48,559 bases of DNA from Aeolococcus sp035552595 (GTDB taxonomy: Bacteria; Chloroflexota; Dormibacteria; Aeolococcales; Aeolococcaceae), in assembly GCA_035552595.1 (NCBI GenBank), contig DASZKZ010000030.1:1-48559 (forward strand), read 5' to 3'. Of this stretch, positions 25,395 through 34,110 are shown one piece after another. The notes beneath the pieces were generated by a model. It saw nothing but the letters and a program-made list of their open reading frames with translations. It made no database searches and was not told the DNA's origin. Positions within the stretch are counted from its first letter, which is position 1. Every line of letters starts with the position of its first letter. Both the position numbers and the translations under genes were made by a program.

Positions 25395-26818
25395 CCCGGC
25401 GCACCCTCTTCGACAAGGTGTGGGACGCGCACAGCGTGGTCAGCGACGGCGCGGCGCCCGACGTCCTCTACATCGACATGCACCTGGTCCACGAGGTCAC
25501 CTCTCCGCAGGCGTTCGAGGGCATCCGCCTCGCCGGGCGGACGGTGCGCCGGCCGGAGCAGACGGTGGCCACCATGGACCACAACGTGCCCACCATCGAC
25601 CAGCTCGCGCCCATCGCCGACCCCGTCAGCGCCGCCCAGGTGGAGGCGCTGCGGCGCAACTGCGCGGACTTCGGCATCGCCTGCTACGGGGTGGGCCATC
25701 GCTGGCAGGGCATCGTCCACGTGATCGGCCCGGAGCTGGGGCTGACCCTGCCCGGCACCACCATCGTCTGCGGGGACAGCCACACGGCCACCCATGGAGC
25801 CTTCGGGGCGCTCGCCTTCGGCATCGGCACCACCGATGTCGAACATGTGCTGGCCACCCAGACGCTGCGGGCCACGCGCCCCCGCTCCATGGAGGTGCGC
25901 ATCGACGGCGAGCTCGCCAACGGGGTCACGGCCAAGGACGTCGCGCTCGGGGTGCTGCGCACCATCGGCACCGCCGGCGCCGCGGGCCACGTCGTCGAGT
26001 ACACCGGCACCACCGTGACCCGGCTCTCCATGGAGCAGAGGATGACGCTGTGCAACCTCACCATCGAGGCCGGTGGCCGGGCCGGCATGATCGCCCCCGA
26101 TGACGTCACCGTCGCCTACCTGGAGGGGCGCCCCTTCGCCCCCCGCGGCGAGCACTGGGACGAGGCGGTGCGCGCCTGGGAGGCGCTGCGCAGCGACCCC
26201 GGCGCCGCCTACGACCGCGAGGTCCGCATCGACGCGGAGGAGCTCGCCCCCTATGTCACCTGGGGAACGACACCCGCCCAATCGGTGGCGGTGACCGATC
26301 GCATCCCCGACCCGGACAGCTTCACCGACCCCTCGCAGCGTGAATCGGCGGCACGAGCCCTGGAGTACATGGGCCTGGTCGCGGGCACGCCCATGGAGGA
26401 GGTGGCCATCGATGTCGTGTTCATCGGCTCCTGCACCAACTCGCGCATCGAGGACCTGCGCAGCGCGGCAGCACTGATGGACGGGCGCCAGGTCGCGCAG
26501 AGCGTGCGGGTCCTGGTGGTGCCCGGCTCGCAGCAGGTCAAGCTGCAGGCGGAGCGCGAGGGCCTGGACAGGATCTTCCTCAGCGCCGGTGCGGAGTGGC
26601 GCGACGCGGGCTGCTCCATGTGCCTGGGGATGAACCCCGACTTCCTCCAGCCGGGGGAGAGGTGCGCGAGCACCAGCAATCGCAACTTCGAAGGCCGGCA
26701 GGGCCGTGGCGGCCGCACCCACCTGCTCTCGCCGGCGATGGCCGCCGCCGCCGCCATCGAGGGCCGCCTCACCGACGTGCGCACGTTCGGCGCCCGCCTC
26801 ACAGGAGCGGCGTCATGA
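25391..26818 (+). CDS. leuC: 3-isopropylmalate dehydratase, large subunit
   Basis: 475 residues, aconitase superfamily. Carries the [4Fe-4S] cluster: one Cys in FIGSCTNSRIEDLRSAA and two in CSMCLGMNPD. HRWQGIVHVIGPELGLTLPG and CGDSHTATHGAFGALAFGIG are further active-site motifs. With LeuD it isomerises 2- to 3-isopropylmalate, and should do the same for citramalate given cimA in the operon. ATG 25391 overlaps the leuA stop; its own stop overlaps leuD. Confidence 0.96.
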   Translation: MTRRTLFDKVWDAHSVVSDGAAPDVLYIDMHLVHEVTSPQAFEGIRLAGRTVRRPEQTVATMDHNVPTIDQLAPIADPVSAAQVEALRRNCADFGIACYGVGHRWQGIVHVIGPELGLTLPGTTIVCGDSHTATHGAFGALAFGIGTTDVEHVLATQTLRATRPRSMEVRIDGELANGVTAKDVALGVLRTIGTAGAAGHVVEYTGTTVTRLSMEQRMTLCNLTIEAGGRAGMIAPDDVTVAYLEGRPFAPRGEHWDEAVRAWEALRSDPGAAYDREVRIDAEELAPYVTWGTTPAQSVAVTDRIPDPDSFTDPSQRESAARALEYMGLVAGTPMEEVAIDVVFIGSCTNSRIEDLRSAAALMDGRQVAQSVRVLVVPGSQQVKLQAEREGLDRIFLSAGAEWRDAGCSMCLGMNPDFLQPGERCASTSNRNFEGRQGRGGRTHLLSPAMAAAAAIEGRLTDVRTFGARLTGAAS

Positions 26819-27438
26819 AGCCGTTCCGCTGCGAGCACGGCACGCTCGTCCCCCTGGATCGCTCGGATGTCGACACTGACCAGATCATCCCCAAGCAGTT
26901 CCTCAAGCGCATCGAGCGCACCGGCTACGGAGCCTTCCTGTTCCACGAGTGGCGGGCGGACGCGAGCGGGGTCGAGCGAGCCGACTTCGTGCTCAACATC
27001 GACTCCTACCGCGAGGGTACGGTGCTGGTCGCGGGGAGCAACTTCGGCTGCGGCTCCTCGCGCGAGCACGCCGTCTGGGCTCTCCAGGACCACGGTTTCC
27101 GCGCCGTCATCGCGCCCTCGTTCGCCGACATCTTCCACGGCAACGCGCTCAGCTGCGGGCTGCTCCCGGTGACCCTGGCGGAGCACCAGGTTCGCGCTCT
27201 CCTCGACCTCGCGCTCGAGGAGCCCGGCGTCGAGTGCATCGTCGACCTCGAGGACTGCACCGTCAGCGCCGGTGACCTGCGCTTCGACTTCCAGCTCGAC
27301 CCCACCAAGCGGCGCACCCTTCTCGAGGGCCTCGACGACATCACGCTGACGCTCCACAACCTCGACGAGATCTCCGCGTTCGAGGCCACCCGCCCCGCCT
27401 GGATGCCCGCTGTGGCGCGTGCGGAGGAGACGGCATGA
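26815..27438 (+). CDS. leuD: 3-isopropylmalate dehydratase, small subunit
   Basis: 207 residues. The swivel domain of the isomerase: RSDVDTDQIIPKQFLKRI, GSNFGCGSSREHAVWAL and FADIFHGNALSCGLLPV are the family signatures. ATG 26815 overlaps the leuC stop by 4 bases; the longer open frame upstream lies inside leuC and is not used. Forms a heterodimer with LeuC. Confidence 0.96.
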   Translation: MKPFRCEHGTLVPLDRSDVDTDQIIPKQFLKRIERTGYGAFLFHEWRADASGVERADFVLNIDSYREGTVLVAGSNFGCGSSREHAVWALQDHGFRAVIAPSFADIFHGNALSCGLLPVTLAEHQVRALLDLALEEPGVECIVDLEDCTVSAGDLRFDFQLDPTKRRTLLEGLDDITLTLHNLDEISAFEATRPAWMPAVARAEETA

Positions 27439-28517
27439 GCCTGCGGGTCGTCGCCCTGCCCGGTGACGGGGTGGGCGTCGAGGTCACCACCCAGGCGCTC
27501 GCCGTCCTTGGGGTGGTCAGCGAGGGCGCCGGCATCGACCTCGAGGTGGAGGAGCACCCCATCGGGGGGCGGGCAATCGACGAGCTGGGGGCGCCGCTTC
27601 CGGACGGCACCCTGCGTGCCTGCCGCAACGCTGACGCCGTCCTGCTCGGTGCGGTCGGCGGCCCCCGGTGGGACCACCTCAGCGGTGACATGCGCTGCGA
27701 GTCCGGCCTGCTCGCGCTCCGCGCCGGCCTGGGCGTGTTCGCCAACCTCCGCCCCGTGCGGGTCCACCCCCGGCTCGCCGACCGCACCCCTCTGCGCCCC
27801 GAGGTGGTGCGCGGCGTCGACCTGCTGGTGGTGCGCGAGCTCACCGGGGGCGCGTACTTCGGCAAGCCCAAGGGGCGCGACCAGCGCAGCGCCGTCGACA
27901 CCATCGCCTACAGCCGCGAGGAGATCGAGCGTGTCGCCCGCGTCGCCTTCGCGATCGCGGCCGAGCGCCGCGCCCGCCTCACATCCGTGGACAAGGCCAA
28001 CGTCCTCGCCACCAGCGGGCTGTGGCGCGAGACGGTCAGCGAGGTGGCGGCGGAGTTCCCCGAGGTCAGCCTGGAGCACGCGCTCGTCGACTCCTTCGCG
28101 ATGAGATTGGTGCAGCATCCCCGTGACATCGACGTGGTGGTCACCGAGAACCTCTTCGGCGACATCCTCAGCGACGAGGCGGCGGTGCTCACCGGATCGC
28201 TCGGCCTGCTCCCGTCGGCCAGCCTCGGGCTGGACGGGCCGGGTCTCTACGAGCCGGTGCACGGGAGCGCCCCGGAGATCGCCGGGACGGATCGTGCCAA
28301 CCCCTACGGCGCCATCCTCAGCGTCGCGCTCCTGCTCCGCCACTCCGCCAAGCGCCCCGACCTGGCCGCGGCCGTGGAGGCCGCGGTGGCCGGCTGCATC
28401 GCCGGCGGCGTGCTCACGGTCGATCTCGGCGGCAGCGCGGGCACGGCGGAGGTGGGCTCCGCCGTGGCCGCGGCGCTGGCCGCGCTGGTCACCGCGTCGG
28501 TGGGAGCCACGCGATGA
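27435..28517 (+). CDS. leuB: 3-isopropylmalate dehydrogenase
   Basis: 360 residues. NAD-dependent oxidative decarboxylation of 3-isopropylmalate. ALPGDGVGVEV starts the fold; RPVRVHP and VVRELTGGAYFGKPKGR carry substrate arginines; DIDVVVTENLFGDILSDEAA has the metal-binding aspartates; GLYEPVHGSAPEIAG is the NAD loop. In a citramalate pathway the same enzyme oxidises 3-methylmalate to 2-oxobutyrate. ATG 27435 overlaps leuD, and its stop overlaps cimA. Confidence 0.96.
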   Translation: MSLRVVALPGDGVGVEVTTQALAVLGVVSEGAGIDLEVEEHPIGGRAIDELGAPLPDGTLRACRNADAVLLGAVGGPRWDHLSGDMRCESGLLALRAGLGVFANLRPVRVHPRLADRTPLRPEVVRGVDLLVVRELTGGAYFGKPKGRDQRSAVDTIAYSREEIERVARVAFAIAAERRARLTSVDKANVLATSGLWRETVSEVAAEFPEVSLEHALVDSFAMRLVQHPRDIDVVVTENLFGDILSDEAAVLTGSLGLLPSASLGLDGPGLYEPVHGSAPEIAGTDRANPYGAILSVALLLRHSAKRPDLAAAVEAAVAGCIAGGVLTVDLGGSAGTAEVGSAVAAALAALVTASVGATR

Positions 28518-30097
28518 CCCTGGAGATCTACGACACCACCCTGCGCGACGGCGCCCAGGGGGTGGGCATCAACTTCTCCGTCTCGGACAAGCTGCGCATC
28601 GCCGAGCACCTCGACCACATCGGCGTCAGCGTCATCGAGGGCGGCTGGCCGGGCGCCAACCGGACCGACACCGAGTTCTTCGCAGCCATGCGCACCGTCC
28701 GCCTGCACACCTCGACGCTGGCCGCATTCGGGGCCACGCGGCGCCCTCACGTGCGCCCCCAGGACGACCTCCAGCTGCGCGCGCTCCACGACAGCGGTGC
28801 AGCGATGGTCACGCTGGTGGGCAAGAGCTGGGACCGCCAGGTGCACGACGTGCTGCGCACCTCGCTCGACGAGAACGTGCTGATGATCGAGGAGTCGGTG
28901 AGCTGGCTCGTCGAGATGGGCCGCGAGGTGTGCTTCGACGCCGAGCATTTCTTCGACGGCCATGCCTCGGACCCGGACTATGCGATCCGCTGCCTGGAGG
29001 CGGCGATCCGCGGCGGGGCTCGGCGCATCGCGCTCTGCGACACCAACGGCGGCACCCTGCCCGACGCGGTGGAGGCCCTCACCGCCCGTGCCTGCGCCGC
29101 CTTCGGTGCGGTGGTGGGCATCCACTGCCACGACGACACCGGCTGCGCGGTGGCCAACACTCTGGCCGCGGTGCGCGCGGGGGCGGTGCAGGTGCAGGGC
29201 TGCGTCAACGGCTACGGCGAGCGCACCGGCAACGCCAACCTCTGCACCCTGATCCCGACGCTCCAGCTGAAGATGGGCCACGCCGTGGTCGACGAGGAGC
29301 AGCTCCGCCGCCTCACCGCCACCGCCCGGGACGTGGCTGAGATCGCCAACGTCCATCCCCCCATCAGCGCGCCCTATGTCGGGGGAACCGCCTTCACCCA
29401 CAAGGGTGGCCAGCACGTCGACGCCATGCGCAAGGCAGCCTATGCGTACCAGCACATCGACCCCGCCGAGGTGGGCAATCGCGGCCGCAGCGTGGTCAGC
29501 GCGCAATCGGGAGGCGCCAACGTCCTGGAGCGCGCCGAGGAGCTGGGGCTCGACCTCGGTGACGATCGCGCCCTGGCGCGGCGGGTGACCGCGCGAGTCA
29601 AGGAGCTCGAGCACCAGGGGTACGCCTTCGAGGGCGCCGACGGCTCCTTCGAGCTGCTGCTCGAGCGGGCCCGCGGCCGCGAGCCGGCATTCGAGCTCAT
29701 CGACTACGTGGCGCTGACCCAGCAGCGCCGCGACGGGCCGCCGTCGTGCGAGGCCAGCGTCAAGGTGCGCATCGGGGCCACCGTGGTGCACACGGTCGCG
29801 GAGGGCAACGGGCCCGTCAACGCCATCGACGCGGCCATGCGCAAGGCCCTGGCGCCGTCATTTCCCGAGACGGCGATCACCCAGCTCCACGATTACAAGG
29901 TGCGCGTTCTCGACGGCCACGACGGCACCGCCGCCGTGGTCCGCGTGCTCATCGAATCGGGCGACCATCAGCGCCGCTGGTCGACTGTGGGCTGCAGCAC
30001 CAACATCATCGAGGCCTCCTGGACGGCGCTGGCCGACGCCTTCGAGTACTCCATCCTGCGAGCCCAGCGCTTCCGCGACGAGGCCGCCGTCTCGTAG
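28514..30097 (+). CDS. cimA: (R)-citramalate synthase
   Basis: 527 residues. Condenses acetyl-CoA with pyruvate to citramalate, giving isoleucine without threonine deaminase. DTTLRDGAQGVGINFSVSDK near the N-terminus and VIEGGWPGANRTDTEFF distinguish this CimA group from LeuA; IHCHDDTGCAVANTLAAV holds metal ligands; NGYGERTGNANLCTLIP and FTHKGGQHVDAMRK follow. The C-terminal domain (CEASVKVRIGATVVHTVAEG onward) is the regulatory domain, likely isoleucine-binding. ATG 28514 overlaps the leuB stop. It is the last gene of the operon and ends 7 bases before the converging gntR gene. Confidence 0.93.
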   Translation: MTLEIYDTTLRDGAQGVGINFSVSDKLRIAEHLDHIGVSVIEGGWPGANRTDTEFFAAMRTVRLHTSTLAAFGATRRPHVRPQDDLQLRALHDSGAAMVTLVGKSWDRQVHDVLRTSLDENVLMIEESVSWLVEMGREVCFDAEHFFDGHASDPDYAIRCLEAAIRGGARRIALCDTNGGTLPDAVEALTARACAAFGAVVGIHCHDDTGCAVANTLAAVRAGAVQVQGCVNGYGERTGNANLCTLIPTLQLKMGHAVVDEEQLRRLTATARDVAEIANVHPPISAPYVGGTAFTHKGGQHVDAMRKAAYAYQHIDPAEVGNRGRSVVSAQSGGANVLERAEELGLDLGDDRALARRVTARVKELEHQGYAFEGADGSFELLLERARGREPAFELIDYVALTQQRRDGPPSCEASVKVRIGATVVHTVAEGNGPVNAIDAAMRKALAPSFPETAITQLHDYKVRVLDGHDGTAAVVRVLIESGDHQRRWSTVGCSTNIIEASWTALADAFEYSILRAQRFRDEAAVS

Positions 30098-30104
30098 GGG
30101 GCGG

Positions 30105-30797
30105 TCAGCGGGCCCGGCTCTCGGCGGGAGTGGCGCTCGGATGCCTCCAGGGCCCCTGCGCCAGCGAGGCGGCGATGGCGCGCTCCAGGGTGCTCACCAC
30201 CTGGCTGAGATGCTCGGCCATCGCCGCCTCGCTGGCGTCGGGATCGCGCGCCGCCAGGGCGGCGACGATCGCCGCGTGCTCGTCCAGGGAGCGCTCGGCC
30301 CGCCCCGGCTGCAGGATGGTCCGGTACTGGAACCTGATGCTCTGCGATTTCATGGTGGTGAGCAGGGCGGCGGCCAGCTGATGGTCGGCGATCGCCCAGA
30401 TGCGGCGGTGGAAGCGCGCGTTCAGCTCCGAGTAGCCGAGGGGATCACCCTCGCCGACGAGGCGGCGCATCTCGCCGACCGTGGCCATGAGCTCGTCGAG
30501 GTCGGCGGAGGTCACCCGCTCCGCCGCCGTCCTGGCGAGCATCTTCTCCAGAGCGATGCGCACCTGTTCGATCTCGATCGCCTCCCGGCCCGAGATGAGT
30601 CGCACCCGGGCGCCGCGATTGGGCTCCCGGGTGACCAGGCCCTCCTGGTCGAGCCGCACCAGCGCCGCTCGAACCGCGCTGCGCCCCGCCTGGAACATCG
30701 CCATCAGGTCCGACTCGACGAGGCGCTCGTTGGGCTGGAACCGGCCCCCGGTGATGGCCTCGCGGAGCTCGCGGTAGGTCTCGAGGTTGCTGTGCAT
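30105..30797 (-). CDS. GntR-family transcriptional regulator, FCD (FadR/VanR) subfamily
   Basis: 230 residues. The N-terminal winged helix (YRELREAITGGRFQPNERLV, GRSAVRAALVRLDQEGLVTR, NRGARVR) is followed by an all-helical FCD effector domain in which E-x-x-R-x-x-L-E is EQVRIALEKML and the metal-type His residues lie in NARFHRRIWAIADHQ and LDEHAAIVAAL. Such regulators usually bind organic acids. Divergent from the Liv-type transporter operon, with an inverted repeat of GntR type between them, so it most likely represses that operon and itself. The frame upstream of ATG 30797 is antisense to the binding-protein gene and is not coding. Confidence 0.9.
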   Translation of the reverse strand: MHSNLETYRELREAITGGRFQPNERLVESDLMAMFQAGRSAVRAALVRLDQEGLVTREPNRGARVRLISGREAIEIEQVRIALEKMLARTAAERVTSADLDELMATVGEMRRLVGEGDPLGYSELNARFHRRIWAIADHQLAAALLTTMKSQSIRFQYRTILQPGRAERSLDEHAAIVAALAARDPDASEAAMAEHLSQVVSTLERAIAASLAQGPWRHPSATPAESRAR

Positions 30798-30814
30798 AGG
30801 ACCTGGGGCTTGAA

Positions 30815-30826
30815 ATTGTCGATAGC
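30815..30826. promoter_or_regulatory. Possible second, degenerate GntR operator
   Basis: ATTGTCGATAGC shares its first half and part of its second half with the ATTGT-N2-ACAAT site 24 bases downstream. The spacing of 24 bases would put both on nearly the same helix face. Weak by itself. Confidence 0.3.
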
Positions 30827-30834
30827 TTTGTGAA

Positions 30835-30840
30835 TAGGAT
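30835..30840 (+). promoter_or_regulatory. Candidate -10 box (TAGGAT) of the liv/FAH operon
   Basis: TAGGAT lies in the AT-richest part of the gntR-liv intergenic region and touches the operator 30839-30850, so repressor binding would block RNA polymerase. No good -35 was found at 16-18 bases upstream. Confidence 0.4.
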
Positions 30841-30850
30841 TGTCCACAAT
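30839..30850. promoter_or_regulatory. Inverted-repeat operator ATTGT-CC-ACAAT, probable GntR/FCD site
   Basis: A 12-base palindrome with perfect 5-base arms lies between the divergent gntR and transporter genes. FCD-type GntR regulators commonly bind short T-G-T-n-n-A-C-A-centred palindromes. It overlaps the candidate -10 of the transporter operon. Confidence 0.55.
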
Positions 30851-30882
30851 CACCGTGCCGCGGTGGACGAGAGGAGTGCGTG

Positions 30883-32208
30883 ATGCAGGCAGGCAGTCGT
30901 CGTCGCCGATCCCGAACCCTGGCAACAGCCGCTGTGCTCGGCCTCTTCCTGGCTGCCTGCGGGAGCGGCTCGACGTCCTCCTCGTCCGGAGGGGGCGGCT
31001 CGGGCCCGCTCCTGGTCGGCGTGGTGGCCCCCTTCACCGGTGCGGACGCGGCCCTCGGGCCGGCGTATTTCGCCGCCTGCCTGCCCGCGGTCCGGGCCAT
31101 CAACAACGCCGGCGGGGTCAACGGCCGCCAGGTCAGCTGCCAGCAGTTCGACACCCGCGGCGAGCCCGCTGACGCGGTGCCCGCGGCCAACCAGATGCTG
31201 GCCGCCAACTCCAACCTGATGGCGGTGGTGGGCTGCACCTCGGACGAGGCGTCGAGCGTGGTGCCGATCATCGACCACGCCCACATCCCCATGTTCTGCA
31301 TGACCGGGCAGTCCGAGTTCAACAAGTCGAGCTTCACCTACTTCCACCGGCTGGTGCCACCGGACGAGTTCGACGCCTACGCCATCGTGGGCAGCGCTCT
31401 GGACTTCAACCACTACAAGCGTGTGGCTCTGGTGTTCGGCAACGACATCGGGTCGCAGGCGTTCGTGCCCCCCGCCATGAAGGCGCTGCAGAACCTGGGG
31501 GCGACGGTGACCATCAACCAGGCCATCGCCCTCGGCCAGCCCTCGTACAGGACCGAGGTCACCGCCCTGCTCGCCACCCACCCCGACGTCATCTTCACCG
31601 AGGCGCTGGGGCCGACCGACGCCACCTACCTGGCCGAGGTGAAGCAGCTCAATGGCTCCTCGCTGCCCTTCCTCGGGACCTCGGCGACCATCGATCCGGT
31701 TTGGTTCAAGGCGGTGTCCGACGCCATCGGCATCCCCGACATGCTCAAGTACTTCCAGGCGGTGGATCTCGGGGTCAGCTTCAGCGGTCCCGGATACACC
31801 GAGTTCAAGACCAACCTCGACGCCTCGGCCGCCCAGTTCGCGGACGCGCCCAAGTACGCCGAGCGCGGCGCGACGCTGCACCTCTACGACGGCATCATGC
31901 AGGCGGCCCTGGCCATGGACGCCACCCACAGCGCGGACCCGACCGTCTACAACCCCAAGATCAAGGACATCGGCAACGGGGTGAGCGGCGCGGTCGACGT
32001 GCACACCTACAAGGACGGCGTGGCCGCGCTGGCCAGCGGCAAGTCGATCCGCTGGGTGGGTGCCGGTGGGGTCACCTCCTACAACCAGTACAACAACTCC
32101 CAGCAGGGCTACATCCTGGTCAAGTACGACGCCTCGGGCAACGAGGTCACCATCGGCACGCTGACGTCAGCGCAGACCGCCGCGGTCATCGCCGCCGGCG
32201 GTGGGTGA
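30883..32208 (+). CDS. Liv-type ABC transporter substrate-binding lipoprotein
   Basis: 441 residues. Lipoprotein signal (TLATAAVLGLFLAACGSGST, lipobox LAAC), a Ser/Gly-rich linker, then a type I periplasmic-binding fold of the Peripla_BP_6/LivJ family (GVVAPFTGADAALGPAY, INNAGGVNGRQVSCQQFDTR, VVGCTSDEASSVVPIIDH). Several cysteines suggest one or two disulfides. ATG 30883 is favoured over GTG 30880 because GAGAGGAG at 30869-30876 is better spaced. First gene of a six-gene operon. The family takes amino acids, amides, urea and aromatic or aliphatic acids; the adjacent hydrolase and FCD regulator favour an organic acid here. Confidence 0.9.
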   Translation: MQAGSRRRRSRTLATAAVLGLFLAACGSGSTSSSSGGGGSGPLLVGVVAPFTGADAALGPAYFAACLPAVRAINNAGGVNGRQVSCQQFDTRGEPADAVPAANQMLAANSNLMAVVGCTSDEASSVVPIIDHAHIPMFCMTGQSEFNKSSFTYFHRLVPPDEFDAYAIVGSALDFNHYKRVALVFGNDIGSQAFVPPAMKALQNLGATVTINQAIALGQPSYRTEVTALLATHPDVIFTEALGPTDATYLAEVKQLNGSSLPFLGTSATIDPVWFKAVSDAIGIPDMLKYFQAVDLGVSFSGPGYTEFKTNLDASAAQFADAPKYAERGATLHLYDGIMQAALAMDATHSADPTVYNPKIKDIGNGVSGAVDVHTYKDGVAALASGKSIRWVGAGGVTSYNQYNNSQQGYILVKYDASGNEVTIGTLTSAQTAAVIAAGGG

Positions 32209-32236
32209 CCGGGCCGGCTGACCGGGGCGCGAGCCG

Positions 32237-33121
32237 GTGAACCTCTACCTCGCGGCCTTCGGGTTCGGGCTGGTCAGCACCTCGGTGCTGGCCATCGCGG
32301 CCGTCGGCTTCACCATGCAGTTCGGCATCAGCAACATGATCAACCTGGCCTACGGCGAGGTCATGATCGCGTCCGCCTACGCGGCCTACAGCCTCAACAG
32401 CCAGGGGGTGAGCATCTGGATCGCGCTGCTGGCCGGCGCCGCGTTCGGGGCCGCGTTCTCGTTCCTGCTCAACCGCATCCTCTACGCGCCCTTTCAGCGC
32501 AAGGGCACGGCCCTGATCGGCATGGTGATCATCTCGCTGGCGGCGTCGCTGATGATCGCCAACGTGATGCTGCCGATCGTCGGGTACTACAGCGTCTCCT
32601 ACCGTCAGGGCTCGGGTTCCACCTTCCATGTGGGCGCGATCGCCCTCACCGGCGTGCAGGTGGCGATCATCGGCGTCGCCATCGCCATGATGCTGGCCAT
32701 CCACGCGCTGCTGACGCTGACCCGGCTGGGCAAGGCGATGCGGGCCACCGCCGCCAACGCCACCCTGGCGCGGAATTGCGGCATCCCCACCCGCCGGGTG
32801 ATCGACACCGCCTGGCTGATCACCGGCGCTCTGTGCGGTGTGGCGGGCACCGTCGCGGGGATGAACTCCGAGTCCTTCTCGGTGAGCAGCGGGTCGGGAT
32901 TCCTGATCACCATCATCGCGGCCGCCGTCCTCGGCGGCGCCGGCCATCCCTACGGGGCCATGGTGGGCGCGCTGCTGATCGGTGAGGTCACCGAGCTGAG
33001 CGCGGCGGTGATCTCCCCGCAGTACAAGGAGGTGGTGGCCTTCGCCATCCTGGTGCTGGTGATGGTGCTGCGCCCCCAGGGGCTCCTCGCCAAGCGGGGC
33101 GCGATGGCTGCCGCGGGATGA
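32237..33121 (+). CDS. Liv-type ABC transporter permease, LivH family
   Basis: 294 residues, about 8 membrane helices. Opens with YLAAFGFGLVSTSVLAIAAV and the LivH signature GISNMINLAYGEVMIASAYA; RLGKAMRATAANATLARNCG is the cytoplasmic EAA-like coupling region facing the ATPases. GTG 32237 lies 28 bases after the binding protein gene. The stop overlaps the next permease (ATGA). Confidence 0.9.
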   Translation: MNLYLAAFGFGLVSTSVLAIAAVGFTMQFGISNMINLAYGEVMIASAYAAYSLNSQGVSIWIALLAGAAFGAAFSFLLNRILYAPFQRKGTALIGMVIISLAASLMIANVMLPIVGYYSVSYRQGSGSTFHVGAIALTGVQVAIIGVAIAMMLAIHALLTLTRLGKAMRATAANATLARNCGIPTRRVIDTAWLITGALCGVAGTVAGMNSESFSVSSGSGFLITIIAAAVLGGAGHPYGAMVGALLIGEVTELSAAVISPQYKEVVAFAILVLVMVLRPQGLLAKRGAMAAAG

Positions 33122-34110
33122 CCTACTACCTGACCAACATCCTCGTCTACGCGGGCGTCGACATCATCGCCTGCCTGGCTCTCAACCTGCAGTTCGGTGT
33201 CTCGGGCATCGTCAACTTCAGCTTCATCGTCTTCCAGGCGGCGGGGGCGTACACCGCCGCCGTGCTCTCCCTGCCGCCGGACTCGGCGAACGGTGGCTTC
33301 CAGAACTACGTGCTCGGCGCCCAGCTCCCGTTCCCGCTGCCCTGGATCGCGGGGGCTGTGGTCGGAGGACTGCTCTCCATCCCGGTGGGGCTGGTGGTGC
33401 TGCGCCGTCTCCGCCCCGACTACCAGGCCATCGCCATGCTCGTCCTCTCCGTGATCGTCAACCTGGTGATCACCAACGCGCGACCGTTCCTCAACGGAGC
33501 CGCCGGGCTCTCGCTGATCCCGCAACCTCTCTCGGACCAGTTCAACCCGTACTCCGCCGGCTATCTGTGGGGCTACGTCGGAGCCGCCGCGGTGTGCGCC
33601 CTGCTGGTCTTCCTGGTGGCGCAGCGCATCGTCAAGTCGCCGTACGGCCGGACCCTTCGCGCCATGCGCGAGCACGAGCTGGCGGTCACCGCCCTGGGCA
33701 AGAACCCGGTGGTCCTGAAGATGACCATCTTCATCGTGGGCGGCGTCATGGCCGGGCTGAGCGGTGCCGTCCTGGTGCAGTTCATCACCATCTGGGCCCC
33801 GTCGACGTGGCTCTACCCGGAGACGCTGATCCTGTTCGCCGCCGTCATCGTCGGCGGTCGCGGCAACAACATCGGCGCCCTGCTCGGCGCGGTGCTGGTG
33901 CCGGTCGGCTTCGAGGAGGCCACCCGCTACCTCCCCCAATTCGGGCCACCAGGGCTGGTCCCCGCCTTCGAGTGGGTGGCGATCGGGATGCTCATCATCG
34001 GCTTCCTCTGGTTCCGCCCCAAGGGGGTGGTGCCGGAGCGACCGGGGCGCATCCCTGCCGCCTCCGCCCCGGGAGGCGGTCGCCTGGCCGAGGACAGCGG
34101 TGCCCGCTAG
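33118..34110 (+). CDS. Liv-type ABC transporter permease, LivM family
   Basis: 330 residues, with helices throughout. ACLALNLQFGVSGIVNFSFI is the LivM signature, and GRTLRAMREHELAVTALGKN the cytoplasmic coupling segment. ATG 33118 overlaps the LivH-type stop, and its 3' end overlaps the LivG-type ATPase by 11 bases. The last 25 residues (VPERPGRIPAASAPGGGRLA) are a soluble tail. Confidence 0.9.
   Translation: MTYYLTNILVYAGVDIIACLALNLQFGVSGIVNFSFIVFQAAGAYTAAVLSLPPDSANGGFQNYVLGAQLPFPLPWIAGAVVGGLLSIPVGLVVLRRLRPDYQAIAMLVLSVIVNLVITNARPFLNGAAGLSLIPQPLSDQFNPYSAGYLWGYVGAAAVCALLVFLVAQRIVKSPYGRTLRAMREHELAVTALGKNPVVLKMTIFIVGGVMAGLSGAVLVQFITIWAPSTWLYPETLILFAAVIVGGRGNNIGALLGAVLVPVGFEEATRYLPQFGPPGLVPAFEWVAIGMLIIGFLWFRPKGVVPERPGRIPAASAPGGGRLAEDSGAR

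Noticed and set aside
28514..30097. Annotating this gene as a second 2-isopropylmalate synthase or homocitrate synthase
   Set aside because: The N-terminal DTTLRDGAQGVGINFSVSDK and IEGGWPGANRTD motifs, the operon position after leuB and the presence of a separate leuA fit citramalate synthase better.
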